Origin: Solenopsis invicta
Taxonomy: Eukaryota > Arthropoda > Insecta > Hymenoptera > Formicidae
Assembly: GCF_016802725.1 (NCBI RefSeq)
Contig: NC_052665.1
Coordinates: 23,002,501-23,066,500 of the forward strand
Direction: 5' to 3'
DNA: 64,000 bases
Every line of letters starts with the position of its first letter. The first letter of the stretch is position 1. The notes under the pieces were generated by a model. The model saw only the letters and a list, made by a program, of their open reading frames with translations, was not told the origin of the DNA and made no database searches. Made by a program: the position numbers and the translations under genes. This document shows, piece by piece, positions 1 through 12,144 of the stretch.

Positions 1-191
1 ATGAAACTTATTTTGTCAAACGAACTAGCTGTAAAATATAGTTGGTTTGGAGCCAAAAAGAAACAAAGCTTTTCTTCTTTAAATTTATGCAAAGTTGTTA
101 TAAGTAAGTTACTTAATTACAAGCAATTTTCATATTTATATTATAAATTCTATTATAAAATGTTCTATTATAAATATATTTTATTTCATAG

Positions 192-334
192 CTGTGCTAC
201 GAAAAACACATCCAGATGCTTCTGATGACCAGATCTCAGCTCCAATCAAGATCTGGTTAGCCCATGCTAAAGAACGTCTCGACAGGCAACGACAACATGA
301 CAATGCAAATAACGCAGAAGAAGACACAGAATGA
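192..334 (+). CDS. Possible terminal coding exon, unrecognised protein
   Basis: A pyrimidine-rich tract ending in AG at 190-191 looks like a splice acceptor. From 192 an open frame (phase: first full codon at 194) runs 46 codons to a TGA at 332-334 and ends in a charged tail. The translation contains LRKTHPDASDDQISAP and IKIWLAHAKERLDRQ. Codon content is visibly more GC-rich than the flanks. The protein is not recognised. It could be the last exon of a gene starting before the window, or of a transposon-borne gene. Possible AATAAA signals lie near 1048. Confidence 0.35.
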
Positions 335-524
335 ATGAATTTTATCACTGCATAGTAATGAAATGTGCAATATTTTAATGCAATAATAGTACAAAAACGA
401 GACTAAATGCTGCCACAGTAATCATCATTAGCATAGGTATGTTTTGATGCGTACATTAATTACAATATTAAATGTAATTTTTACGCTATCAATAACGCTG
501 TGTTACTAAATTGTTTTATTTATA

Positions 525-900
525 GTTTATCAATTGTTGATCTCCTTCGAGCTATATAAGTATATATGAATTTATACGTAAATCGTAAACAAAGTTGTAC
601 GCTTTTTTTTAAGACGGATCTAAACTGTGTTACTAAGATGTTAGAAATTGTTTTGACAGCGCTCAATTTTAATTTATCCAATTGTTAGTCTCCTTCGAGC
701 CATATAAGTATATATGAATTTATACGTAAATCGTAAGTAAAATTGTACGCTTTTTTTTAAGACGGATCTAAGCTGTGTTACTAAGTTGTTAGAAATTTTT
801 TTGACAGCGCTCAATTATATAATAGTTTATCAATTAAGTCTCCTTCAAGCCACAAGTATATATATAAATTTATAAATTGTAAGCAAACTGTGGTGTAAAT
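525..900. repeat. Tandem repeat, about 149-bp unit, 2.4 copies
   Basis: The anchor word TCTCCTTC recurs at 541, 689 and 839, giving periods of 148 and 150 bp. Each unit carries a Pol-II-like stretch ATATAAGTATATATGAATTT and GACGGATCTAA. The third copy is partial and more diverged. It lies just downstream of the possible exon at 192-334, so it may sit in a 3' untranslated region. Confidence 0.85.
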
Positions 901-1830
901 GCTACTAACATCATTTATTGATAATAATTATTCAGCGACATAATTATGTTTTCAATGGTGTAACATTGCTAATAATAATAATAATTATAATTAATTCTGT
1001 TGGCTCAAGCTGCGTCAAAATTGAAATAAATATATATTATACATAAAATAAAGTGTACATTAATATTTAACCCAACTTAGCCTACAAATATGTGAGCTCG
1101 CAATCATATATATAGCTGTATATGTGCGTGATATACCATTCTCTGACTGTTTCCATCCTATACGCATACTGCGGGATGTTCTGAGTATCTACTACGATTC
1201 AGGGTACGCGAGACATAGGAAATTTCCTAGTATGTACTGCAGTATATCGCAGTACGTATTTCGAATGTTATGAGGATCTACGCAATCTACTTTTCAAATA
1301 TCCCGCAGAACGTTCTCAGTATTAACTTGTGCTATTAGGGTCATAGCGGCCGATGCCTAGAGTATTTCCGTTGGTTGGGTTAGATTAGATTACGTGATTG
1401 GTGGTGTCCGATTGTGTCTGTGCACAACTGGATCTCATCCGTTCGCGTGGTAATCAATGCACAAGTTTTTTCTTGTTTAAATCTTCCTGTTCTACTTTAC
1501 TTCAACCACAAGTGTGCGATTAACTCAGTGTTAGCGTATTTGATAATACAATTAATATCAAGTACTAATTTAATACAATATTTTAATGTAAATTGCAAAT
1601 TTTAAGTAATTATTGCAATGTTTTTTGCTCTCAAATTGCAATAAAAACTTTTATATTTTTATATTTTATTCTGACATAAAATATATCATAAACATTTATT
1701 TTGACATAAAATATATCATAAACATTTATATTTTAAATGCTTTCAATTTGAGACTAATACAATGTGCAAATTTTTCTGGCAAAATTTCATTAACACATTG
1801 GATTATGATTCAACTTTGAAATTCGGTTCA
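900..1830. other. AT-rich stretch, no gene seen
   Basis: No supported gene. Around 1155-1335 there are related words such as GCGGGATGTTCTGAG and CCCGCAGAACGTTCT, suggestive of a decayed short inverted-repeat element. Confidence 0.5.
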
Positions 1831-2170
1831 ACGCAATACGAGAAGCTGAATATGCGTGCGACGATAACCGATGTCGAAGATAGCGGCGGCGGATTACATG
1901 AATTTTAATCGACCACTTATCTGGTACACGAGCGAAACTGGAGTGCCGCTGGATCGTGATCAAGTGGACTGCCGTAGCGAGGACAATACATGCCAACCAA
2001 CAAGCGACAATACACTATCAAACTCGTTGAGATGTATTGCTCTTTTGTTTTCTACTACATCTGCCGCATACGTGATAATCGAGAGATGTTGCCAAGAACG
2101 TACAAATGCCTTTCTCAGTATGATGAAAACGTGGAAGATAAAATTAGTAATTGAATATTTTGATTTTTAA
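1830..2170 (+). pseudogene. Broken coding-like stretch, unrecognised
   Basis: The base composition changes from AT-rich to balanced here. One frame gives short protein-like stretches (for example MRATITDVEDSGGGLHEF, then MPTNKRQYTIKLVEMYC and DNREMLPRTYKCLSQYDEN) separated by stops. This could be a decayed exon or transposon gene. I do not recognise it. Confidence 0.2.
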
Positions 2171-3089
2171 TAACATCATATTATTAAAGTTTCATTAAAA
2201 ATAGTACCTGTGAAATACTTTTATTGAAATATAGTTTTAATACATATTAATGTATCAAATATCGTTTTTCGTAACAACAGAGGAAGATCGCTAGTACTGA
2301 CATATTATCTAATTTTTAGATTATATTCATAGCATATTTTATTCCAGGGATATCTAACGGACGTCATTTTGGGATCTCGCAATGATCATGAAATATTTCG
2401 ACGGTCTCAATTATCCAACGGATATACAATGATTTTAAATCCAAAAAACGCCACTCAAAAGTAAAAAAAAAATCAAGTTTTTATTTAGATGATTTGAATT
2501 ATTGAGTTAGATATTGATATTTTAAGTGTAAAAATCCACAGTCAAGAGAGGTTGATTGTTTATGCCTGCTTTTGTAATCCAGTGCTAAAGTGATCTTCGC
2601 ACAAATATCGCCTGGCGCGCATAAAAGAAGAAAAGTAACGGTCTATTCAAAAGTACGCCAAAATTTATACAGTTTATTAATTTTAATTCTGCAAAATGGA
2701 ATGTTCTGCTGATAATAAATAAAATATTAATATCTGTTACACAAACCAACAGTAAAGAAAAAAACTATTTACAAATATTTGTAATACAATTTTATGTAAA
2801 ATTACATATGAAAATTTTGAAAACATAAAGAAGAAGTTATACATAAATTTAGCAGAGTTTTATATTGTAATGTACACTATTTAATAAAATATACAAAAAA
2901 TTATCTGCCATTCTTTGTGCAAGTTTTTGTACTAATAAGCACAAATATATCTTAATTCATTAAAGCTCTTAGCCAGAACAGTAAGATTCACATCACTTTT
3001 AAATTAGTTAAAAAAATAGAATTAAATAACTTATTATGTTTTCTCTTTTAAATAGGAAAATGAAAATTTGTTGTACATAAAATATTGAA

Positions 3090-3772
3090 ACATTTGCAAT
3101 TGTATCGCGAAAAAGAATATCAACAATTATATTTTCAAGATCTAGAAAGCGCAGGATATTTTGTACATGGGCTATACGCAGAATAAGAAAGATCCAAATT
3201 TTTTCAAAGAAGTATTATTAACAGATAAAGCAACGTTTTCTAATACAAGTGGCATACACGTAATTATTGTTACTGAGTATGGTGTGGAATTATAGATAAT
3301 CATTTAATTGATCCACACTTCTTTGAAGCACTACACAAACTGGAAACATTTATGTAGATTTCTTAAGAAATACCTTAGGAACTTTGTTGGAAAATATTCC
3401 TTTAGACATATGTATGCGTTCATGGTATTAACAGGATGGCGTACCAGCTCATAGAACAAAAAATTGTGACAATATAATAAATTATAAGTATCTGCTTAAA
3501 TGGATAGGACTAGGTGGACCGATTGAATGGCCTGCAAGATCTCCAAATCTATCGCCATTAGACTTTTTTCTATGGAGCAGAATAAAAGATAAAGTGTATG
3601 TCTTAGCTCTCACTACACGAGAGAACATGTATCAAAGAATTATTGATGCATGTGCTTCTATTAACAATTCTTCTATTAGAACAATTGCGTAACGTACAAA
3701 TATCAATAATTAATAGACTTAATATGTGCGTAAATGTAAATGGTGGACATTTTGAAAATTAAATCAATTTGT
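3090..3772 (+). pseudogene. Decayed DD41D Tc1/mariner-like transposase (catalytic half)
   Basis: Translation in shifting frames gives a transposase of the same family as the intact one at 57728-58789. It shows the first catalytic block as LLTDKATFSNTSG, then LLENIPLDI, QQDGVPAHRT (the first Q codon is a stop here), ARSPNLSPLDFFLW and a C-terminal NVNGGHFEN. Between the second Asp (QDG) and the third (PLD) I count 41 residues, as in DD41D elements. Several stops and frameshifts are present, including a TAG in the middle and a TAA near 3691. The N-terminal helix-turn-helix is not recovered. It is old compared with the intact copy. Confidence 0.8.
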
Positions 3773-4017
3773 AAAAATAATTTTATAATTAACTTTAATT
3801 ATAATTGTCTGTAAATTAAATATTAAGATTATAAAAATTCAAAAACGAATTTTAATTGTATGTTATAAGAATAAACAATTTTATTACAAATATAGTTATA
3901 ACATTATTTCATTATAAATATACGAGTATAACAGAATAGCTACTTACAAATTATAATTCCATATTTGTTTATTTATTAAATAAATAAATTGTTATTTTGT
4001 AAGAAACATATAGATAT

Positions 4018-4430
4018 GTACACCCAGAAAAAGATTTCTTTGATTAAAAAAATATTTGTTTTACTTAAAGAAATGTGTGCATTGCTGTACAGTTAAAGAA
4101 AAGCTTCTTTAATTTGAAAAAATTTTTAATTGTTTATTTTATTGAAATTAAAAAAATAGTTCGATTATGTAACGCAAATTTTTTTTTAAATAAAAGAAAT
4201 ATATTTTTAAAATGACTAAATTCTTACATTTCTGTCAGTAGTTTCTTTGAATTAAATAATTTGTTGTTTAAAATTAAACAAATTATTCATTTTTAAAAAG
4301 GTTAATAACGTCGGTTTTTGAAATCAAATAAATTTTTATTTTCTATAGAGGTTTACTTCAACTGAAAATTACCAAGTTAAAGAAACGATTTCATCAATGT
4401 AAACATAATTTTTCTTTGAGTGTATTATTG
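4018..4430. repeat. Candidate MITE with ACACnCA-type ends
   Basis: The left end TACACCCAGAAAAAGATT and the right end AATTTTTCTTTGAGTGTA are roughly inverted. Length is about 410 bp, AT-rich, with no coding. A similar start, TACACCCAGAAGGCC, occurs at 25923. Identity is low, so this is tentative. Confidence 0.3.
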
Positions 4431-4944
4431 ATATGAATTATTATTTTTATTACACAAAATGCAAAATACTTCATAATTTTGTTAAATATTTTAATGCTTT
4501 TGTAAATCTGTAGATTTTCTGTATTTCTCTTACTTATATTTTACATATATTGAATATTATAATCAGATGTCAACATGTTACACGTCAATCGCCAAAGCGA
4601 AAATCGGAAATTAGCCATACCGCAGGGGCGAAATGGTACTAGTCGCCCGCAAAACTTTAAACCGACATAACTTGTGTAATTTGTAAAATAATTTTGATAT
4701 ATCATACATCATTATACTCATTAGAAAAAACGCTATAACTTTTATCATATAGAAATATTCACTTCACCATGCAAAAGTTACGCATGTCTTTCCGTTCTTT
4801 AAGATAGATAATTTCTTTAAGTAACCATTGTGCTCACAATAAAGTTTAATTGAAGCCATTTAATTTGATATTATATGTATTTATTGGATTTATCTTTATC
4901 AGTTTACAAGATAAAAGAGGGTGACCACTATGCGAGGATATATA

Positions 4945-5862
4945 CAGGGTGTAAGAAAACTGACAATAATAATTTTAATAACTTCTTTGGAAGATTTTAA
5001 AACAAAAATTTTTTAAAAGAATATGAAACCATTAACACGAAATCATTAATAAAATTTGGCTATCATGTCACAAAAATAACAATAAGTGGTTTGGCGTGTA
5101 CAACTAGTATTTCTTCTTTCAATTATATCTAGGAAATAAAAGATCGTAGCGAAGTGGAACCAAAAGCATTTCAAAGCTAAAAGTTTTTAATTTTATGTAG
5201 CGTTAACAAAATTTAAAAAAAAATTTGCCGCGGGTACTATAACACCTTGGAAACCCTTTAAATCGTCATTTTTTACTACTTTGACGTCATTTTTCTCAAA
5301 TTTGTGACGTGATAGCCAAGTTTGGATAACGGATTCAGTGTTCAGCATCAAATTGTCTATAAACTCTGTCTATCACTTATGATTAATCTCATCATATCCG
5401 TAGGAAAAAAACGTCTAATTTTGCAGGTTAATGTAATCGGTATGTACATATTCTATTTACATCAATATCGAATCTTTAGTAATAATAAAAAAAATGTTTT
5501 TAAAGGTCTTACATAAAAACATATAAATCAAATAAACGATAATGATTGACATTTTGACAATTTTGATATTTGATACATTAATATAAAAGCTTATGTGCAA
5601 ATATTATTTATCTAATTTTATAATAAATTTATTATAAATAAATAGAATTAATTTCTTAATATAATTCTCATTCCGTATTTTTACATATAAAAAACACATT
5701 ACTATCCCTGAGCGCGCAAAATTTTAGCACTGTAATTAGTAATTTTTAAACTCTTCTCATTTGAAAATTATTATAGCCACATTTTAGTATTAGAATTTTC
5801 GTCTTAAAATCTTTGAAAAAATCCGTCATTAAAATTATTACCGTTAGTTTTGTCACACCCTG
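4945..5862. mobile_element. Non-autonomous TA-flanked element with CAGGGTG ends
   Basis: The left end CAGGGTGTAAGAAAACTGAC follows a TA; the right end, read in reverse, is CAGGGTGTGACAAAACTAAC. Similarity continues about 70 bp inward (TAATAATTTTAAT, AAGATTTTAA). Size is about 918 bp and no transposase is encoded. The CAGGGTG start and TA site are typical of Tc1/mariner-superfamily elements, including the DD41D element at 56997. Confidence 0.7.
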
Positions 5863-5869
5863 TGTATGT

Positions 5870-7670
5870 ATGTATTTATATAAGTATGTATATACATGCA
5901 TGTCCGCATATGTGAGATCCTATGAACGCTATGGTTGACATTCAGAAGATGTTCAAGGCACGTCCAAGCATCACGAGATATCGCAAACATCATTGTAAAG
6001 CATTCAATATCGTATATATTATTGTATTTATATTGTGATATTGAATGCTTCATTTAGATATATAAGTAATAATGTGTGGTAAGTTAAGGTTAAGAAATAA
6101 TATCGTAAAACAGGTAACTTTTAGTGATGTGGTACCACCATAGTATAACACTTTTTGAATTCTTCCAAAAAATTTTTCTATCTCCTTGGAAAAAAATTTA
6201 AAAAATCGGAAAAAAATTAAAAAAAGAACAAATTTTTCCCCCAAGGTTTTAAAACTATAATAATAACATAATTAATTACGAATTAATTATGCTTGTAAGA
6301 TACGTGTTATGTGTAAAAAAAAATCTGTTGATATTGTAAAATATTATTTAGTACTATGCAAAGCTTTGATAGAAAATCTTAAGATATTAATAGGATATCT
6401 TATAACAGATTCTACAATATTTTACGATATCGATATTTTATGATATCCCGAATGCTACTTACTGGGATATCTGTAGGATATCGTAATCCAGTCAGTTTAG
6501 AATTATATTTTAAGACCGACAAATAATCGCGTGCGTACTTATGAACCAGAAATTGAAAAATCACGCAAAAGTATTCTCAAAATTTGCTTTGATCGAATCG
6601 GCTTTTGTATTTATTAATTTGTGTTGTTTAAATCGGCCAAATTGAACTTACTACTATTTGTGGAATTACTTAATTATTTTCTTTTTTTCAAGTATATTCT
6701 TTTCAAATTTTCAAGTCGTGAAAAAAGTAAAATTGTATAATTCAATATATAAAAATTGTAATAAAAATTGAAATTGTTTTAGAAATGTGGACAATTTAAT
6801 CTTATTTTCTTGATTTATTGTAATTATACGATTTTACGTTTCATAAGTAAAAAAAAATACAAAAACAATAATAAATTATTTTTTATAATTACTTTTTATG
6901 TTAAAAACGTAAAAATTCTTGTTTTTTAATTGTAAAAATACGAAATTAAAAAAATTATAACAGTAATAATTAATAATGTTCTTAAAAATCAACTGTGTAG
7001 TAAAAATTAATATTATGTAAAATCAGTGACAAATGATAAACCGATGAATGTACTATACAATTAGGTATGAGTCTGAGCGCGCGAATACTACGCCGCATTG
7101 CTGGTTATCTTTGATCGGTTATAATTGAAAAACTATTGTAATCTCGACATTTGTGTATTAGTATTTTTTGCTCCACTTTACCTCCAGTATACGCTGTTAA
7201 AGTATTGCTCGGTGGTTGTAAGACACCATGTATTTGTAATTTGTGCATTATGTAATATTAAAAACTTTGTAGCGTGCGGATAGCGCGTGCTGTTTTGTCT
7301 AGTATGAATAAAAAGCATGTGTTTTTTAAAATACATTTTAGATATAAACGAATAAATTAGTAAATGAAATTAGTATTAATTAAATTATCCAAACAAATAA
7401 TATTAAAAGTGTTAGTCGACAAACATTTTCAAAACTTTTTTACAAAAAATTCTATCACAAAAAAATATTAGAAAAAATTTACATATTTTGAAATTTGCAT
7501 TTAATACGTATAAATAAATTTTATATTTACGATATAAAATGAACACAATGCCAAATTACGATATGAGAAAAAGGAGAGGAATACAGTAAAGAAATAAGTA
7601 ATGAAACTATAATAACAATAAACTTGTTACTACAAATTTTATTTTAAATAATGTTTCATAAATTTTAAAG
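5870..7670. other. AT-rich intergenic stretch; holds one copy of a dispersed repeat
   Basis: No gene supported. 6080-6245 (minus) is a diverged copy of 24675-24830 (plus): both contain AAAGTTACCTGTTTTACGAT followed by TTTCTTAA. The two copies can be translated to similar peptides (KVTCFTI then FLN), but neither keeps a long frame. Confidence 0.6.
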
Positions 7671-7674
7671 TAGA

Positions 7675-7890
7675 TGTTCAAAATGTCTATCTACTATTAA
7701 CACAAAGTTGAACACGTCTAACAAAGCTTTCTTTTAATTGTTATATTATTTCATGCGTGATAGTCATAAACATTTCAACAATTCGATCACTTGGTTCCTT
7801 GCTAATACTTATGGACATGCAACATTCATATTTTTTTATAGCTTTCTATAAGAAAAAATCAAGTGTCTTGCAAATCAAATTGCAGTTTAG
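7675..7890 (-). pseudogene. Decayed DD41D-family transposase, C-terminal end
   Basis: Reading the minus strand gives TLDFFL, AIKKYE, SISKEP, IVEMFMTITHEI and FVRRVQLCVNSR, then a degraded TF tail. This is the C-terminal block of the same transposase family as the copies at 3.1 kb and 57.7 kb (third Asp region, then the region ending in GGHFEH). It is broken by stops and indels. A further scrap in plus orientation around 8050-8110 (LWEIIKKYI) may be another fragment. Confidence 0.55.
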
Positions 7891-8145
7891 AGATGCATTA
7901 AATTATAACTTTGTTGCAAACATTTAAATATATATTGATATTTTGAGATTATATAAACTTAATTTTCTAACTTGAAAAATTATATATTGTTGCAGTAGTC
8001 AATTTAGCATCTGATGAAATTACTGTAGTTAAATCTTTATAGCATTATTTTATGAAGATTTAATGCCACTTGATTTATTTATGGGAAATAATAAAAAAAT
8101 ACATTAATAGAATTTCGTTTTACCAGAGCGTAAATAATACCAGTT

Positions 8146-8370
8146 ATGGATTTCGTAAGCGATGTAACTGCCACCATATTAAACCTATCTCAAGACTATC
8201 GTGCAACTTTAAGACCTCGCATACACTCGACGTTCCAATATTTCGGCCCCTCCTTGAGAGATCACGTCAACCCCTATATAGTTTATACGATTCGAGACTG
8301 CCAAGGGGTAAAATGGTACAGCATTTCCGATAGGATTTACTACCGCAGACATATTTCAGGTTCAATCTAA
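8146..8370 (+). CDS. Short unrecognised ORF in a GC-richer patch
   Basis: An open frame of 74 codons starts with MDFVSDVTATILNLSQDY and ends RRHISGSI. The base composition is more balanced than the flanks, the usual reason to suspect a real or former coding exon. No family is recognised. It lies next to transposase scraps, so it could be part of a degraded element. Confidence 0.2.
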   Translation: MDFVSDVTATILNLSQDYRATLRPRIHSTFQYFGPSLRDHVNPYIVYTIRDCQGVKWYSISDRIYYRRHISGSI

Positions 8371-8479
8371 AGATTTCGGTTATCGGTGGACACGCGCATT
8401 TTTTATACATGTCATGTTGTCTTTATCTGCTATTGTGTAACATTATCATAGAATTTTGTATAGAGTACCGACAACGTGT

Positions 8480-9130
8480 TAAAGAGAAAGAAATATTCAG
8501 GTAATTCTTTAATACTATTATATATATATTTTTTATGAATTCTACGTATATGAATTTACATATATAACTCTAATAATATGATCCATACAGCACTGATTGT
8601 TGCAGAAAGTTCTCAAAAAGTTTTTAAACTTTTACATTTTTTATATACAACAACTTTTTTTACATATACAACAATTTTAAAAGAATTCTACTAAACACCA
8701 AATGTTGCAACAAAAGCATTTCTAAAACCTATCACGTACAATAAATTTGAAAACATTCAGCACCGACATTTTTCAGAGATATCTCAGAAATATTTCAACT
8801 TAGAAAATGAAACAAATGTTGCGAATTATATGTCTGTGTGAAACATTTCTAAGATGTTTCTGAAATAGTTTGATTAAAATTTCAGCGATTCTTGCACTTG
8901 AAGTCTTCCAAAAAAATTGCTGAAAAGTTAGTGAAAAGTTGCTAAAAGGTTACTGAATATAATAAAATTATCATATTACAGAAGACTACAATTATTAAAG
9001 ATAATAAAAATTAAATATAAAGTATAGTTAGCGTTTCTATTTTACGTTTTTATTTATTATATTATTTACAGTTTGATTAACATAATAAATGTAAATATGA
9101 TTTCAAAAATATTTAATAAAAAAAATGCAT
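8480..9130. other. AT-rich stretch, nothing recognised
   Basis: No gene or clear repeat structure seen. Confidence 0.4.
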
Positions 9131-9137
9131 AATATAT

Positions 9138-9310
9138 ACAGGATGGACCATTTTAATCAGTCCATTCAGTTTTCTTCAAAATTATTGATGATATATAAAT
9201 AGAAAAAAATGAACTTTTTAATAAAACCGTTTCAAATAAAAGTGAAATAATTTTGAGGGAGATGTATTTTGATTATGTTACTTTTTTTCTATGTGGAAAC
9301 ACCAAAGAGA
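9138..9310 (+). repeat. Lone left end of a DD41D-like foldback
   Basis: TACAGGATGGACCATTTTAA here matches the start of the foldback at 40489 (CAGGATGCCCCATTTTAATC), and later words also match in order (GTTTCAAATAAAAGT against GTTTCAGACAAAAGT, GAGGGAGA against GAGGGGGA). No matching right end was found nearby. Confidence 0.4.
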
Positions 9311-9689
9311 TATGAAATTTATCTTCATTTTTTAAGTTAAATTATCTAATTTTTTTATATAATTAGATTCCTTCAGTTATTCTGCGTATAAAAGCTTTAA
9401 GATAAAGTTATCAATAGTTCACGAAATATTTTATTCAGATATAATTTGCCATAAAATACAAAATATTTCATAAACTATTAATTTTTTAAAAAATTTTATC
9501 TTAATACTTTTTTGCACAAAACAATAAGATGAATCAATTGATATAAAGAAAACTCAGAGTTGGTTTTTAAAAAAAATATGCAATTTGCAATATGTAATTA
9601 CATGTTTTTTTTTAAAAGCAACTTTATGTTTTCTTTATACCAATTAAGAACAGAATATTTATTTATCTTCAGCATATAATATAATGCTG

Positions 9690-10480
9690 AGAAGGGGACT
9701 TTGTTTATAATTGATACTTGTACAGTCATTCATCCACATCTTTACAAGCCGTTGCTAACTATATCTCTTCATACCTATCCTATTCTTATATTATACCTAT
9801 ACTTCATACCTATGCCTATGCCTAATCCTATTTCTATTTTACATCCTAATTTACATTCTTCCTTCACGACTCCTTCCTTTTCTAATAATATCACTCTTCT
9901 CATCGCCTTCGTACTTCAAGCATCCCTCCCAATCCCTTTTCATTATCTCATTCAAAATATATTATCCTTTCTCCATTAACCATTCTACTCAATTCCTTCT
10001 TGCATTACCTATCACCTTATCCTTCCTATAGCTTTTCCCCTATATCTCTAGCGCCCAATTTGCCAATTCTTATATTAAAATCTCCTCCTATTATCAGATT
10101 TTCTTCTTTTTCTCCAATAAATTCCTCTAACCTTTCTCCCAAAATTCTTTTTGCCTCTGCATACTGTCGCCTTTTTCACTTTCCTTACCATCCATATTTA
10201 ATTCTGTTGCCTTCCTACCTAACCGGCCCTCTCGAATTCTCCCGCTTCATTGCCTGCTACTTTGTTTCCTTCTCCTGTATCTTTCAATTTCACCGCAAAT
10301 CCTTTTCATCTATTTCTGCCTCCAATTACTCGTTTTCTCTACTCTTCTACCTCTAGAGCTCATACTTTTTTAATTTCCTTATTTTTCTTAATATACCAAA
10401 ATATACGCCTATTCAATCCCGCTCTATCTCCACACACATCCGCACGCCCTCGCCCCGTCTAACACTAATCCTTTACACTA
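9690..10480 (-). pseudogene. Non-LTR retrotransposon endonuclease remnant
   Basis: On the plus strand this is an oddly pyrimidine-rich block. Read on the minus strand it contains LEEFIGEKEENLIIGGDF followed by NIRIGKLG (coding about 10165 down to 10040). GGDFNxRIG is the hallmark motif of the APE-type endonuclease of LINE-like elements. Downstream pieces such as NEIMKRDWEG fit the same domain. Frames change and stops interrupt it, so it is a fossil. No reverse transcriptase is seen. Confidence 0.7.
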
Positions 10481-11510
10481 ATTAATTCATTAGTACTATA
10501 TGGGTACCTAAACTAAACAAAAAATCATCCTGACATCAAAATGACGTCAAAATGGTTACAAGATAATTATTAGAAATTATTTTTCAATTAATCATGATTT
10601 ATTTTTTTTGTAATTTTGATGTTATTATGATTTGTTCTCGACTATGGTTTGAATAATTTTAAAGAAAAGATTAATATAGTTATATATTTTTTGTATAATT
10701 AAACTATAAAAAGGCGATACCAGATTAATGAATTATATATAGTGTAATAATAGTATGTTAAATAGCAAATAGCATTTAACGAAGTATTTTGATTTTGTCT
10801 TTTTTTAATATAGAAAAGTTGTTTTCTGAGTTTTTTCTGAGAAAAGTTTATAGATGTTGCCTAAATATAAACTTCAAATTTTTATTTTATGTGGTAAAGT
10901 ACAAGAATGTTACGCAAATAAAATATTATTATCTTCTATATTGTAATCGACACATAAATTAAAGAAAAAAATTCCAACTGGAATTTAAACTAAGGCTTTT
11001 GTATGCCTTATATTATATTAACGCTATTACTCGATGAGACTCTACTGCTCTCATAATTAGTTCGTTCGTTTATTAATCAAAGGACACGGTAGTATTTTGC
11101 GTTAAGTGAATGTGCAGCGCGACATCGCACGTGGCTCTTTACAAGAGCCAGCGACCTTTCGATCAACCAAGATTATCGAATTTCACAATCAGTAACGGCT
11201 GAACCGATTAAGTTCTAAATCATCTCAATCGATAGCTTGAGTGTGAATTGTATAATAACCCAAAAAATACAGTAATGTTAAATAAAAACATATTTAAAAT
11301 GTAAATAATGTAAATATATACCATTTTTGATGTTTTGGATATATTAAACACAACCAGATTAAATTTATGGATATCTTAATGACATTTTAAAAACATCAGT
11401 TTTACGGTTTTGGACTTTTTAAAAACGTTTATTTTATAGCTAAAACTGGATTAAATTAATACATTAAACAAATTCAAGTGGACTAGTAATGCCACGTGTA
11501 GTCTAATAAT
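10480..11510. other. Non-coding; contains a dispersed motif also at 34.1 kb
   Basis: No gene. Around 11188-11235 the string AACGGCTGAACCGAT then CGATAGCTTG matches, in reverse, the stretch at 34068-34130. A related word (AATCGGTTCAG) also occurs near 26388. The repeat family is not identified. Confidence 0.4.
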
Positions 11511-11511
11511 A

Positions 11512-11795
11512 TCACAGTGTGAGACAAATTTTAGACCACAAGCCAAATAAAATAATTATTATAGATTTTTTGTCACTGAAAACGATTCGATAAATTAAAT
11601 TGTTCTATCACGTTACATTTTTGAGTTATTTTAGCTCAAAAGTTTCCAAAAGTTCTATTTTTGGCAACTCAAGTCAAATTTTCTCAAATATGTGATGTGA
11701 TACAGCAATTTTTTTTATGAATTCGTTTTCAGTGACAAAACATTTGTAAGAATCATCTTATCTAATTTGTGATCTAAAAAAAGTTTAATTTATCA
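11512..11795. repeat. Foldback/MITE, about 280 bp
   Basis: Inverted arms pair TTTTTTGTCACTGAAAACGA (left) with its near complement at about 11730, and the ends read CACAGTGTGAGACAAATT and AATTTATCATACAGTGT. Imperfect, non-coding. Confidence 0.5.
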
Positions 11796-12144
11796 TACAG
11801 TGTATAATTAATTATGACTATATTAAATTCGACTTACTGAGGCTTTGTACGAAAATTAATAGTAATCTTCCGATTATAATAGCTTTTAAAGGAAAAAAAT
11901 TCAATTTCTGATAATGAATTATTTATTGCATTTATATGATAAATGTTATCATAAAGCAAATATCAAAAAAATAACAGACTATTATTCATGATTATTAAAA
12001 GAATTAATAATTTTATTCTCTGTTAACGAATTATTGTATTGTTAATCAATGGCATTTTCAACGGTGATTAAAGCAGAGAATATGTTGGCCTTAATTTTGT
12101 TATATCTTTCTATAAAATTTTGTAAAATATTTATAGAAATGATA

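Noticed and set aside
6050..6244. Phe/Lys-rich 64-codon ORF as a membrane protein
   Set aside because: Its sequence comes from A/T runs in a dispersed repeat; the relative at 24.7 kb is not open.
9701..10462. Two plus-strand ORFs of 92 and 118 codons rich in Pro, Ser and Leu, resembling secreted proteins
   Set aside because: They are the antisense of a LINE-type endonuclease remnant (GGDFNIRIG on the minus strand); the pyrimidine bias explains the open frames.
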